A stretch of 9,059 nt of DNA from an uncultured Haloferula sp. GTDB taxonomy: Bacteria; Verrucomicrobiota; Verrucomicrobiae; Verrucomicrobiales; Akkermansiaceae. A program made the translations under genes and the position numbers. Numbering within the stretch: position 1 is the stretch's first letter; each line of letters starts with the position of its first letter. The DNA lies in NCBI GenBank assembly GCA_946885645.1, contig CAMPGU010000164.1, forward strand, positions 1 to 9,059, written 5' to 3'. This document shows, one piece after another, positions 1 to 7,245 of the stretch. The notes under the pieces are model-generated. The model was not told the DNA's origin. It saw only the letters and a list, made by a program, of their open reading frames with translations, and searched no databases.

Positions 1-14
1 ATCCTGCACCGGGA

Positions 15-2195
15 CTACGGTTCGCCGCCGGGAAAGATTTCCTTCACCGGGGTTTCCACGTGCTCGTCCATCCAGCGTACCAGGGCTTTTTGAAGCGGGG
101 CCAGAACCTGCGGCAGATCCTCAGAGAGGTCGTCGCGGCAGTCGGGATCGGTGGAGATCCGGAAAAGCCCGTAGTGGCGGTTGCCCTCGCTGCACGGCGT
201 GCAGACCACCTTCCAATTGCGGGTCCGCAGGCAGCGCTGTTTCGCGACGATCACCGGCTGATCGTACTCCGGCTTCATCACGAACTGATGATTGAACGAT
301 GTATCGATCAGGGTCAGCTCGTCCATCGGGGGCAGGGGCGGGCGCTCCACGTCCGGGACACGGAATTGAATGAAAGGGAAGCTCGTTTCCCCGTAATAGG
401 GCAGGTCTTCGTCCGACGGCCCTTGGCTCATCCAGCCCGCCAGGCTGCGTCCCTCCCAACGGTCCGGGGGGGGCACGCCGGTGAGTTCGAGCAGGGTGGG
501 AGCCAGATCGATGCTGCGGACCTGGTTCGGGATCGAGCGGGGCGAAACCCCGGGCGCACGGATGGCGAGGGGGACGTGGAAGCAGTGGTCGCCGCCGTTG
601 AAGCCCAGCCCGTGGGTCAAGGTCACGCCGGGCTCGTAAAGGTCATCGCCGTGATCGGCGGTGACGACCACGATGGTGTTCTCGGCCAGGCCGTTGCGTT
701 TCAAGGCCTCCATGATCTGGCCGAAACAGTCGTCGAACTGGCGGGTGCAGCCGTCGTAGAGCGCGCGGATCTGGCGGATGTCCGCCTCCGGCAGCGCGCC
801 CAGCTTGTCTTCCAACGCGGTGCCGCTGACAAATTCGTCGATGTCGAAGTCCACGCCCGTGAGGTTTTTCCCCTTGTAGGCGGGATCGGTGAACATCCGG
901 TTGTAGGGCTCCGCGCAGCGATAGGGCAGGTGATTGCAGGAGTAAAAGACGTGCCAGAAAAAGGGCCGGCCGGTCTCCGCCTGCGAGGTCAGTTTTTCTT
1001 CGACCCGCTTGGTCACCACCTCCGGCGTGACGAATTGAGCGAAGGAGCCGATCTGGGGGAAGAGCTTGTAGCCCAGCGGATTGTCGAAATACAGAGGCAC
1101 CACGAAGTGGGCCATGAAGACCGCCTGGCTCATGTAGATGCGGAAATTGTCGAAACTGGAGACCGAAATCTCGCGGAAGCCGAGCGGCATCATCTCGTAA
1201 TATCCCGCGCACCAGTCACCGATGGCCGCGGTATCGTAGCCCTTTTGCGCGAGCACCTCGGCGACGGGGAGGATCGCGGCTTGTGCGGACTCCACCTGCT
1301 CTTTTCCCGGGTACATGTGGCGGATGCCGCTGGTGTGGGGATAGGTGGAAGACATCACCGACACGGCGGATTCCAGTGTGGAGGCCATCGGCACGTAGCA
1401 GCGCTCGAAGCGGACGGCATCGCGCGCCCAGGCGTCGATGTTCGGCGATACTCCCGCTGCGGCCGCGCCGTCCTTTCGCTCCGGGGAATATCCGGCGTAA
1501 CCGAGGCGATCTCCCCGCAGCGAGTCCGAACCGATGATGATGACGTTCACCGGTTTTCCCGCGGCGGAAACGGTAGTCGAAGCGGCGGCCCGTTGATCCG
1601 GCACAAAGGCCATCGCCCCGGCGGCCAGCAGACCGGTGGCGAGGGTCGCCACTCGCCAGCGCGGCCTCAGGCGGAAGATCCACCAGACTGCCGCGGCGGA
1701 CCCGGCGACCCAGGGCAGGACGGAAAAGAGGAAGCCGTTGACCGCGGGGCGCCAGGACTCCGGCGGGAGACGCAGCAGGTCGTAGTACCAGCCCCCGAAT
1801 TGGGAGTCGTTGAGGAAGTAGGGACGGCTGTGGATCAGCCGGAGCATGAAGTAGCCGTGCAGCAGGATCGTCGCGGCCAGGGCGGGCAGAGCCACGGCAC
1901 CCTGGCGCTGCCACGGGATCCGGCGCGCGAGCACGGACATCAGCGGGAGGATCAGCAGGATCGCCGCCACCCAGAGGATGGCGTAGGCGGAAAGGACCAG
2001 CAAGTTCTGGCCGATCAGGTAAGCAAGGTGGTCCTCGCGGGCGAGCTTGCTGAACTTGTTGTCCATGCCGCCGGTGCTGTTCGCCAGGCGGGACAAGGCG
2101 CTTGCATACTGGAAGGCCAGGAAAATTCCGGCACCGGCCGCGGTTCCCCCCAGGAGGGGTTTCCATCCGGTCTTGGGTCTCGTCGATACGCTCAC
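15..2195 (-). CDS. Membrane-anchored alkaline phosphatase/sulfatase-superfamily enzyme with Thr in the nucleophile position
   Basis: The 726-residue protein starts at a GTG. About five hydrophobic segments (near residues 15-35, 60-90, 99-121, 151-176 and 182-199) precede a soluble domain from about 216, probably periplasmic. Superfamily marks are the metal-ligand strand VIIIGSDSLRGDRLG (D224), SPNIDAWA (250-257), YPHTSGIR (285-292), TADHGDD (512-518), HVPLAIRAPG (540-549) and IDLAPTLLELTG (562-573). Twelve residues before YPH, where sulfatases have Cys or Ser of the CxPSR box, this protein has Thr273 in STLES, with no Pro and no Arg. It is therefore unlikely to form formylglycine. Thr nucleophiles and a five-segment anchor are known in LtaS-type phosphoglycerol transferases, and Thr also in EptA/MCR-type phosphoethanolamine transferases. 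I infer a phosphotransferase or phosphodiesterase acting on envelope lipids or glycans. It lies 33 nt downstream of the unknown membrane-protein gene, probably in one transcript. Superfamily is secure; substrate is unknown. Confidence 0.88.
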   Translation of the reverse strand: MSVSTRPKTGWKPLLGGTAAGAGIFLAFQYASALSRLANSTGGMDNKFSKLAREDHLAYLIGQNLLVLSAYAILWVAAILLILPLMSVLARRIPWQRQGAVALPALAATILLHGYFMLRLIHSRPYFLNDSQFGGWYYDLLRLPPESWRPAVNGFLFSVLPWVAGSAAAVWWIFRLRPRWRVATLATGLLAAGAMAFVPDQRAAASTTVSAAGKPVNVIIIGSDSLRGDRLGYAGYSPERKDGAAAAGVSPNIDAWARDAVRFERCYVPMASTLESAVSVMSSTYPHTSGIRHMYPGKEQVESAQAAILPVAEVLAQKGYDTAAIGDWCAGYYEMMPLGFREISVSSFDNFRIYMSQAVFMAHFVVPLYFDNPLGYKLFPQIGSFAQFVTPEVVTKRVEEKLTSQAETGRPFFWHVFYSCNHLPYRCAEPYNRMFTDPAYKGKNLTGVDFDIDEFVSGTALEDKLGALPEADIRQIRALYDGCTRQFDDCFGQIMEALKRNGLAENTIVVVTADHGDDLYEPGVTLTHGLGFNGGDHCFHVPLAIRAPGVSPRSIPNQVRSIDLAPTLLELTGVPPPDRWEGRSLAGWMSQGPSDEDLPYYGETSFPFIQFRVPDVERPPLPPMDELTLIDTSFNHQFVMKPEYDQPVIVAKQRCLRTRNWKVVCTPCSEGNRHYGLFRISTDPDCRDDLSEDLPQVLAPLQKALVRWMDEHVETPVKEIFPGGEP

Positions 2196-2228
2196 GTGCG
2201 GGGAACGGTCGCAGGCACGCCGCCGGGG

Positions 2229-3328
2229 TCAAGGAGCGTCCTTCGGCGGCTCCACGTGGACCCAGCGCGGAGCCACGATTTGCTCGATGACGACGCCGCG
2301 CAGCGATCCTACGTCCGCGGGAAAGCGCAGGCGCAGGATCAGCGACGCCTTTCCCTCCTGGAACTTGAGCAATAGGCGTCGAGTGCCTTCGCCAGCTCGC
2401 TGCCGGCGGGGGCGTAGCCGAAAAGATGCTCGAGCGAGTCCTTCGCCGTGAGCCGGTAACAGCGCCAGCGCTCCGGATCTGAAAACTCGTGGCTGAAGTG
2501 GAGGTCGCGCTTCGCCCAAATCCGGAAGTCGAAGCTCCGGTCTGCCGGCCTCGTGGTCGCGTATCGGTCCCAAGACATCGGCTGGTGGCCGACCTGCGTC
2601 TCCCAATCGACCTTTAGCTCCATCGGTCCGGTTTGCTCCAGCAGCAGGTTCTCCGGTTTCCCTTCCTCGACCTCCGCCCGGACCACCCAGAAAGGCTTTC
2701 CTTCCGGCAGGGTGGGCTGGAACAATGTCATGCGTTTGAATTTCAGGGACTTCTTCGGCCGGGCTTTCCACTCCTCCTCGATCAGCGGTCGGACGCGCTC
2801 CGGATGGCGGACCAGCGGGAGGAGCGATTCAAGCGTGTCGGCGGCCAGATAGCGGCGGACCACGGATTCCACCTCCTCTACCAACTCCCGGGCCGCGAGG
2901 TCATCCTTGGCGTCCTGCTCGATTTTCTCGCGCAGGACCTCGTGAGATGCTTCCACCTTCTTCTCACCCTCTTTCATCGCCCGCAGCGACCAGAAGCCCG
3001 CACCGGCGAGAACGAGCACGATCAGCAGGAACCAGCCGTAGGGAATGCCCGGAAGGCGGTGGCCGGTTCCGCCCCAAGGCTGCTCGACGCTTCCAAGGCT
3101 TGCTTTTTCGCCGAGGATCGCCTCGAGGCCGGGTTCCACGCTGCGGCCGTCGAAATGCTCGCGGGAGACGCTTTCCAAGCGTGCCGCAGGTTCCTGTCCG
3201 GCAGCGGGCCAGGAGGGCGGTGTACCGGGCTGCGCCGGCTTTTCCTGTCCGAGGCGCACCACTTTTTCCACCGCCGGGTCCTTGTCTTCAACGACTCGCA
3301 GTTTCGGTATCGGATCTTGGTCGGCCAG
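2229..3328 (-). pseudogene. Single-pass membrane protein of unknown function, frame broken near the 3' end
   Basis: I do not recognise the family. A disordered, acidic and Pro-rich N-terminus is followed by one membrane segment (about residues 96-115) and a charged, helical, possibly coiled-coil stretch (about 116-165). A soluble C-terminal domain rich in Trp and charged residues follows. Near 2372 the frame is lost just after KALDAY. The original frame then reads about ten residues of rare codons (TCA, AGT, AGG AGG) to a stop at 2339. The -1 frame reads on with typical high-GC3 codons as LLKFQEGKASLILRLRF and ends at 2229. Restoring one base gives exactly 366 residues. The start is uncertain. 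Reading CTG at 3328 as Met gives MADQDPIPKLRVVE, which looks like a natural N-terminus. GTG at 3271 has an AAGGA site 7 nt upstream, and TTG at 3376 is also in frame. The cause may be mutation or a sequencing error. It precedes the sulfatase-fold gene by 33 nt. Confidence 0.7.
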
Positions 3329-3391
3329 GAAAGGAGAACGCGGACCGAGAAAAGCCGTAAATGCCGTTCGACGCAATGCCCGCCTTTGCCT
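3329..3391. other. Short divergent intergenic region between the two envelope gene pairs
   Basis: These roughly 63 bases separate the leftward membrane-protein gene from the rightward glycosyltransferase gene. Any promoters for both pairs should lie here or just inside the reading frames. There is a small A/T-richer patch (GAGAAAAGCCGTAAATG, near 3348-3363), but I see no convincing -35/-10 pair and no operator-like palindrome. The exact width depends on two uncertain start codons. Confidence 0.35.
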
Positions 3392-4519
3392 ATGAACCGC
3401 GCGACGCCGCCGATGCCTGCACGGATTCTCATTTGCACCGCCGCCTTCGGCGAAGGTCACAACAGCGCCGCCCGCAATCTGGCGCTCGCCCTGCAGGCCG
3501 CGGGTGCCGAGGCCCGTGTGACGGATCCGTGCATGCTGGGAGCGCCGGTCAGCACCAAGTGGATCTGCAAGGCCTACCGGATCATCACCACCCGCGCGCC
3601 GCGCCTGTGGTACCGCGTTTACCTGAAGACGGACGAGGTGGATTTCACCCGCCAGCGCTTCCCGCTGATGCGCAAGCCGGAGCGCAAGCTCGGCGAGCTG
3701 GTCGCGGAATGGAAACCCGACGCCGTGGTGGCGACCTATCCGCTGTACCCGTATTTCCTGGAGCGGCTATTGGACGGGCAGGCGGACCCGCCGGCGATCT
3801 TCACGGTCGTCACCGACTCCATCGAGATCAATGCCGCGTGGCTCAAGGCACCCACCGGGGAATGGATCGTTTCCGATCCCTACACGCGCACGGCCATGAT
3901 CAAGTCCGGCTTGCCCGCCGAGCGGCTGATCGATACCGGGTTCCCGGTCCATCCGGACTTTTCCCGTCTGGAGCCGGTGCCTGCGGATGATCCCTGCGAG
4001 CCCTTCCGCGTCCTCTATTTCACCACCGGCCGACGTCTCCAGGTCCGCCGCATTTCAAAGGCGATCCTGCAGACTTCACCGAGGACGCAGATCACCATCG
4101 TGCTCGGCAGGAATGTCCGGCACCTGTGGCGCAAGGCGAAGGAGATCCGCGATGCCTTCCCCGGCAGGGTGAAGCTGAAGGGCTGGACGCGCAAGGTGCC
4201 GGCGCTGCTTACCTCCCACCATCTGGTGGTCGGGAAGGCCGGGGGAGCCACGGTTCACGAGGCCATCGCGGCCCGCTGCCCGATGCTCGTCCATCATCTG
4301 GTACCCGGTCAGGAGGAGGGCAACCTGCGACTCTTGGAAACGATCGGCGCGGGATCCCTGGCGGAGAGCCCGGAGGCCCTGCGCAGTGCGGTGGCCGATC
4401 TGCTGGCGGACGACGCCGCCCTCTGGCGCGCCATGAAGCGCAAGCTCGCCGTCCACGGTCGCAATGCCGGCGCGATCGCCGCCGCGCGCCATATCCTCGG
4501 GCGCTGCGGGGATCCCTAG
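3392..4519 (+). CDS. GT28-type glycosyltransferase, MGDG synthase/processive diacylglycerol glycosyltransferase-like
   Basis: The 375-residue protein has the two-Rossmann layout of GT-B enzymes. The N-terminus reads ARILICTAAFGEGHNSAARN, with the GxGHxxAA loop typical of MGDG-synthase-like domains (G20, G22, H23). The C-terminal half has the nucleotide-sugar and acceptor motifs of Glyco_tran_28_C: GKAGGATVHEA at about 281-291 and PGQEEGN at about 305-311. Known relatives (MGDG synthases, UgtP/YpfP) transfer Gal or Glc from a UDP-sugar to diacylglycerol at the cytoplasmic face of the membrane; MurG is a more distant relative. I infer a membrane glycolipid product; donor and acceptor are not determined. 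An in-frame ATG at 3413 would give MPARILI and is an equally good start. Neither start has a clear ribosome-binding site. I chose 3392 because the extra codons have the local high-GC3 pattern. The HAD gene follows after 12 nt, and the gene is divergent from the membrane-protein pair. Confidence 0.86.
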   Translation: MNRATPPMPARILICTAAFGEGHNSAARNLALALQAAGAEARVTDPCMLGAPVSTKWICKAYRIITTRAPRLWYRVYLKTDEVDFTRQRFPLMRKPERKLGELVAEWKPDAVVATYPLYPYFLERLLDGQADPPAIFTVVTDSIEINAAWLKAPTGEWIVSDPYTRTAMIKSGLPAERLIDTGFPVHPDFSRLEPVPADDPCEPFRVLYFTTGRRLQVRRISKAILQTSPRTQITIVLGRNVRHLWRKAKEIRDAFPGRVKLKGWTRKVPALLTSHHLVVGKAGGATVHEAIAARCPMLVHHLVPGQEEGNLRLLETIGAGSLAESPEALRSAVADLLADDAALWRAMKRKLAVHGRNAGAIAAARHILGRCGDP

Positions 4520-4531
4520 CCGCAATTTCCC

Positions 4532-5131
4532 ATGACCTTCCTGTTCGATATCGGCCGCGTCCTGCTCGACTTCCATTTCGAGAAATCCCTGGCCACCTTG
4601 CTCCCGCCGGACACGCCGGATGCGGTGGAGCGGCTGATGGTCCTGCTGGAGAGGAAGGACGAATTCGAAAGCGGACTGGTCGAGAGCGAGGTTTACGTCC
4701 CGTGGGCGATCGAGCGGCTGGGAGGAGAGATCGATGCGGAGAAATTCACCCGCGCCTGGCGGAATATCTTCACGCCGGTGGAACCGATGTGGCGGGTGGT
4801 GGAGAGCCTTTCGGCGGCAGGACACCGGCTGATCCTGTTCTCGAATACCAACGGGCTCCATTGCCCGTGGATCTTCGAGAACTACCCGATCTTCCGGCAC
4901 TTCCCGGAGGCCGTGCTTTCCTACGAGGCGAAGTCGATCAAACCCGACGAGGCGATCTATCGCCACGCCATCGCGAAGCACGGCCTGAAGCCCGCGGAGA
5001 CCCGCTACATCGATGACCTGGGCCCGAACATCGAGACCGGGAAGCGCCTCGGGTTCCGCTCCTGGCAATATGACCTGAACGATCATCCGGCTTTCGAGCG
5101 CTGGCTCGCGGTGGAGCTGATGCACGGGTAG
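4532..5131 (+). CDS. HAD-superfamily phosphatase, YihX-like (HAD-IA)
   Basis: The 199-residue protein has all four HAD motifs in order. Motif I is FDIGRVLLDF with nucleophile D6; the usual second Asp is replaced by Gly8, as in YihX-type and other DxGxV members. Motif II is LFSNTN (S104, N105). Motif III is KSIKPDEAIY (K137). Motif IV is YIDDLGPNI (D161, D162). A helical cap lies at about 15-85. The run SNTNGLH...YP and the KPDEAIY region closely resemble E. coli YihX, an alpha-D-glucose-1-phosphate phosphatase. That substrate is an inference by resemblance, and other small phosphorylated metabolites are possible. The gene starts 12 nt after the glycosyltransferase stop and is probably co-transcribed with it, which would fit a sugar-phosphate role. 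Its stop codon is 15 nt from the stop of a possible convergent small gene. Confidence 0.87.
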   Translation: MTFLFDIGRVLLDFHFEKSLATLLPPDTPDAVERLMVLLERKDEFESGLVESEVYVPWAIERLGGEIDAEKFTRAWRNIFTPVEPMWRVVESLSAAGHRLILFSNTNGLHCPWIFENYPIFRHFPEAVLSYEAKSIKPDEAIYRHAIAKHGLKPAETRYIDDLGPNIETGKRLGFRSWQYDLNDHPAFERWLAVELMHG

Positions 5132-5146
5132 AGCCCGGCCACTTTT

Positions 5147-5344
5147 TCAACTGCCCGATAGGGGATTCGCGGGCCGCGCGGTGGGGACGATCTCCGCGAG
5201 ATGGAGGCCCGCTCCGCCCTTGGTCTCCGCCATGCGTTTCTTCCGCGGCATCTTCTCCACCGGCAGCCACGCGTGGAACACCCCGGAAAGCGTCAGGGCG
5301 AGCAGCATCTTCGAGACGATGCGGGTGGGGGCGATGGCTTTCAC
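5147..5344 (-). CDS. Possible small 65-residue protein with an N-terminal hydrophobic segment
   Basis: The family is not recognised. A GTG start at 5344 gives 65 residues. These are a basic N-terminus (VKAIAPTRIVSK), a hydrophobic stretch (MLLALTLSGVFHAWL, about 13-27) that could be a signal peptide or anchor, a basic KMPRKKR stretch, and a tail ending PANPLSGS. A GGAAG sequence lies 9 nt upstream of the GTG. Third codon positions are almost all G or C, like the neighbours. The opposite-strand frame here shares those third positions, so codon bias alone cannot choose the strand. I prefer this strand because the protein looks more natural and fits a layout convergent with the HAD gene and divergent from purD. 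It may equally be non-coding. Confidence 0.4.
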   Translation of the reverse strand: MKAIAPTRIVSKMLLALTLSGVFHAWLPVEKMPRKKRMAETKGGAGLHLAEIVPTARPANPLSGS

Positions 5345-5451
5345 TGCCGCCAGCTTCCCATGGAAGCGGGGACTTCGACCATTACGCCATGACGTGGGGG
5401 CGATTTGGGGGTTGAGTCCGTAACCGCCGTGCCCCACAAACCGCTCCGGAA
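5345..5451. promoter_or_regulatory. Intergenic region upstream of the purD-pyrR-pyrB operon
   Basis: The operon has no other upstream gap, so its promoter should lie here. The best candidate is weak: TTGAGT at 5412-5417 and CACAAA at 5435-5440 with a 17-nt spacer, only about 12 nt before the purD ATG. I found no PurR-box-like palindrome, no PyrR-binding loop and no leader terminator. If the small leftward gene is not real, the gene-free stretch is 5132-5451 and I see nothing else in it. Confidence 0.25.
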
Positions 5452-6708
5452 ATGAAGATTGTCGTCGTGGGAAAGGGCGGGCGCGAACATGCGCTGGTGA
5501 GGGCATTGTCGGAGTCCCCCGGCAGCCCGGAAATCTTCTGTTTTCCCGGCAGCGACGCCATCTTGCAGATCGCCAAGCGGGTAGCCGCGAACGGCCTCGA
5601 ATCGCTGGTGCTGTGGATGCAGGCTAACCGGATCGACCTCTGCGTGGCCGGGGAGGAAAGCTATCTGGTGACGGGCGAAGGCCTGGCGAACCTGTGCGAA
5701 AAGGCGGGTATCCCGTGCTGGGGGCCGCATCTCCAATCCGCCCAACTCGAAGCGAGCAAGGAATTCGCGAAGCAATTCCTGCTGCGCCATGAGATCCCCA
5801 CCGGCAAGGCAATCGCCTGTGCGAACCTTAGCGAAGCCCGCGATGCCATCGGCGGGGAATACCCGACGGTCTTGAAATTCGACGGCCTCGCCGCGGGCAA
5901 GGGCGTGGCCGTATGCACCACGGAGAAGGAGGCGGAGGATTTCCTCGAGGAGGTCTTCGTCGAGGAGCGCTTCGGTCCCGGGCGGCTGTTGGTGGAGGAA
6001 TTCCTCACCGGCCCGGAGGTTTCGATCTTCGCGGCCATCGTGGACCACAGATTCATGATTTTCACTCCGGCCCGCGACTATCAGCGGATCGGCGAGGGGG
6101 ACACGGGGGCGAATACCGGGGGGATGGGTGCCGTGGCCAGCCGCAAGCTGATCCCCGCGAATCTCCTCGCGGAGATCGAGTCGAGCATCGTCGCGCCGAC
6201 CGTGAGAGGCCTGCGCAACGACGGGCTGCCCTACCGCGGTTTCCTCTACTTCGGCCTGATGCTCACGCCCGGGGGGCCGAAGGTGATCGAGTATAACTGC
6301 CGTTTCGGCGATCCCGAGTGCCAGGCGGTAATGCCGTTGGTGAAAGGCGATCTCGCGGGTTTCTGCCTCGCGGGAGCGAAGGGCGAGCTGCGGGAAGACC
6401 TCATTTCCTTCGACGAGGGCTGGAGCGTCTGCGTGGTGCTCGCCTCCGCCGGCTATCCGGAAAGCTCGCGCAGCGGGGATGTGATCCGCGGTCTCGATGA
6501 CCTTGGAACGGGGCGTGTCTATCACGCGGGTACCCGCCGCAACCGGGAGGGCGAATGGGAAACGAACGGCGGGCGCGTTTTGGCGGTGGTGTCCGGAGCG
6601 GATTCCCGGCAGGATGCGGTCGCCGCGGCGCATTCCGCCGCGGACCGGGTCTCCATCGATGGCATGCAGCGCCGCAGGGACATCGGAATCATGCATTTCA
6701 ACGATTGA
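5452..6708 (+). CDS. purD: Phosphoribosylamine-glycine ligase (GAR synthetase)
   Basis: PurD joins glycine to phosphoribosylamine using ATP, the second step of de novo purine synthesis in the cytosol. The 418 residues match the usual length of about 420-430. The N-terminal domain opens with KIVVVGKGGREHALV. The ATP-grasp core shows KFDGLAAGKGVAV (142-154), EEFLTGPEVSIF (182-193), GEGDTGANTGGMGA (214-227) and EYNCRFGDPECQ (280-291). The C-terminal domain has ASAGYPESSRSGDVIRGLD (331-349). One difference stands out: the segment usually DHKR before the GD.DTG loop is DYQR (209-212), a conservative lineage variant or a small active-site change. It is the first gene of the rightward operon, and its TGA is followed after 3 nt by the pyrR ATG. 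Loss of a dedicated gap before pyrR implies joint transcription of purine and pyrimidine genes. Confidence 0.97.
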   Translation: MKIVVVGKGGREHALVRALSESPGSPEIFCFPGSDAILQIAKRVAANGLESLVLWMQANRIDLCVAGEESYLVTGEGLANLCEKAGIPCWGPHLQSAQLEASKEFAKQFLLRHEIPTGKAIACANLSEARDAIGGEYPTVLKFDGLAAGKGVAVCTTEKEAEDFLEEVFVEERFGPGRLLVEEFLTGPEVSIFAAIVDHRFMIFTPARDYQRIGEGDTGANTGGMGAVASRKLIPANLLAEIESSIVAPTVRGLRNDGLPYRGFLYFGLMLTPGGPKVIEYNCRFGDPECQAVMPLVKGDLAGFCLAGAKGELREDLISFDEGWSVCVVLASAGYPESSRSGDVIRGLDDLGTGRVYHAGTRRNREGEWETNGGRVLAVVSGADSRQDAVAAAHSAADRVSIDGMQRRRDIGIMHFND

Positions 6709-6711
6709 TTG

Positions 6712-7242
6712 ATGAGCCGCATTCTCGGAGCCGACGACATCGAGCGGGGCATCGTCGCCCTCGCCACCGCGATCCGTGAACGCACCGCGGGCAAGCCGAT
6801 CGCGCTCGTGGGCATCCGCAGCCGCGGGGACGAGGTCGCCGAGCGCCTGTGCAATCATCTTGCCGCGGAGGACCGCGAGTTGGCCTTGGGCATCCTTGAT
6901 ATTTCTCTCTACCGCGACGATTACGAGCACCTGCGGGAGAACCCGAAATTGCAAGAAAGCGATATCCCGTTCCCGGTCGATGATGCCCACATTATCCTGG
7001 TGGACGACGTTCTTTTCACCGGCAGGACCATCCGCGCCGCGCTCGATGCGCTCTCCGACTACGGCCGGCCGGCGAAGGTGGAGCTGGCGACGCTGATCGA
7101 CCGCGGCCACCGCGAGATGCCGATCCAGCCGGATTATACGGGCATTCTCCTGGAGACTTCCCGTCATGATCACGTGCATGTTTCCTTGGAAGCGTCCGAT
7201 GGAGAGGACAAGATCGAAGTCGTAGCACGAACCCCGGACTGA
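6712..7242 (+). CDS. pyrR: Bifunctional pyrimidine operon regulator/uracil phosphoribosyltransferase PyrR
   Basis: The 176 residues match PyrR in length and order: ALVGIRSRGDEVAERL (31-46), LGILDISLYRDD (59-70), IPFPVDDAHIILVDDVLFTG with the PRPP loop VDDVLFTGRT (97-106), LIDRGHREMPI (128-138) and the tail DGEDKIEV (163-170). Family knowledge: PyrR binds pyr mRNA in a UMP/PRPP-dependent way and often also converts uracil plus PRPP to UMP. The start is ATG at 6712, three nt after the purD stop; a TTG at 6709 is in frame and less likely. No PyrR-binding leader is visible immediately upstream, since that region is purD coding sequence. The local regulatory target is therefore not evident, and the enzyme activity may be the main role. 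It is followed after 3 nt by the unknown membrane protein. Confidence 0.95.
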   Translation: MSRILGADDIERGIVALATAIRERTAGKPIALVGIRSRGDEVAERLCNHLAAEDRELALGILDISLYRDDYEHLRENPKLQESDIPFPVDDAHIILVDDVLFTGRTIRAALDALSDYGRPAKVELATLIDRGHREMPIQPDYTGILLETSRHDHVHVSLEASDGEDKIEVVARTPD

Positions 7243-7245
7243 TCC

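Noticed and set aside
1340..1400. A classical arylsulfatase with formylglycine activation
   Set aside because: No C/SxPxR motif is present at the expected position before YPH, so this reading would mislead.
60..2375. Long rightward open frame of 771 codons opposite the sulfatase-fold gene
   Set aside because: It mirrors the real gene in a GC-rich genome. The translation is rich in Arg, Gly, His and Val with no domain, and it runs through two leftward genes.
2339..2400. Programmed -1 ribosomal frameshift in the broken membrane-protein gene
   Set aside because: The GGGAAAG run nearby is not in the phase needed to move from the first frame into the second, and no strong downstream hairpin was recognised.
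2633..3391. Upstream extension of the glycosyltransferase frame to 2633
   Set aside because: The extension overlaps the oppositely oriented membrane-protein gene and does not resemble GT-B sequence; the first strand of the fold begins just after the ATGs at 3392 and 3413.
5125..5147. Possible rightward terminator after the HAD gene (CGGG-TAGAG-CCCG and then TTTTT)
   Set aside because: The stem is only 4 bp, and 5 nt separate it from the T-run, so it is too weak to call.
5411..5425. AGTCCG near the purD start as a PyrR-binding loop
   Set aside because: Only the first few bases fit the ARUCC part of the consensus; the GAGGYU part and a flanking stem are missing.
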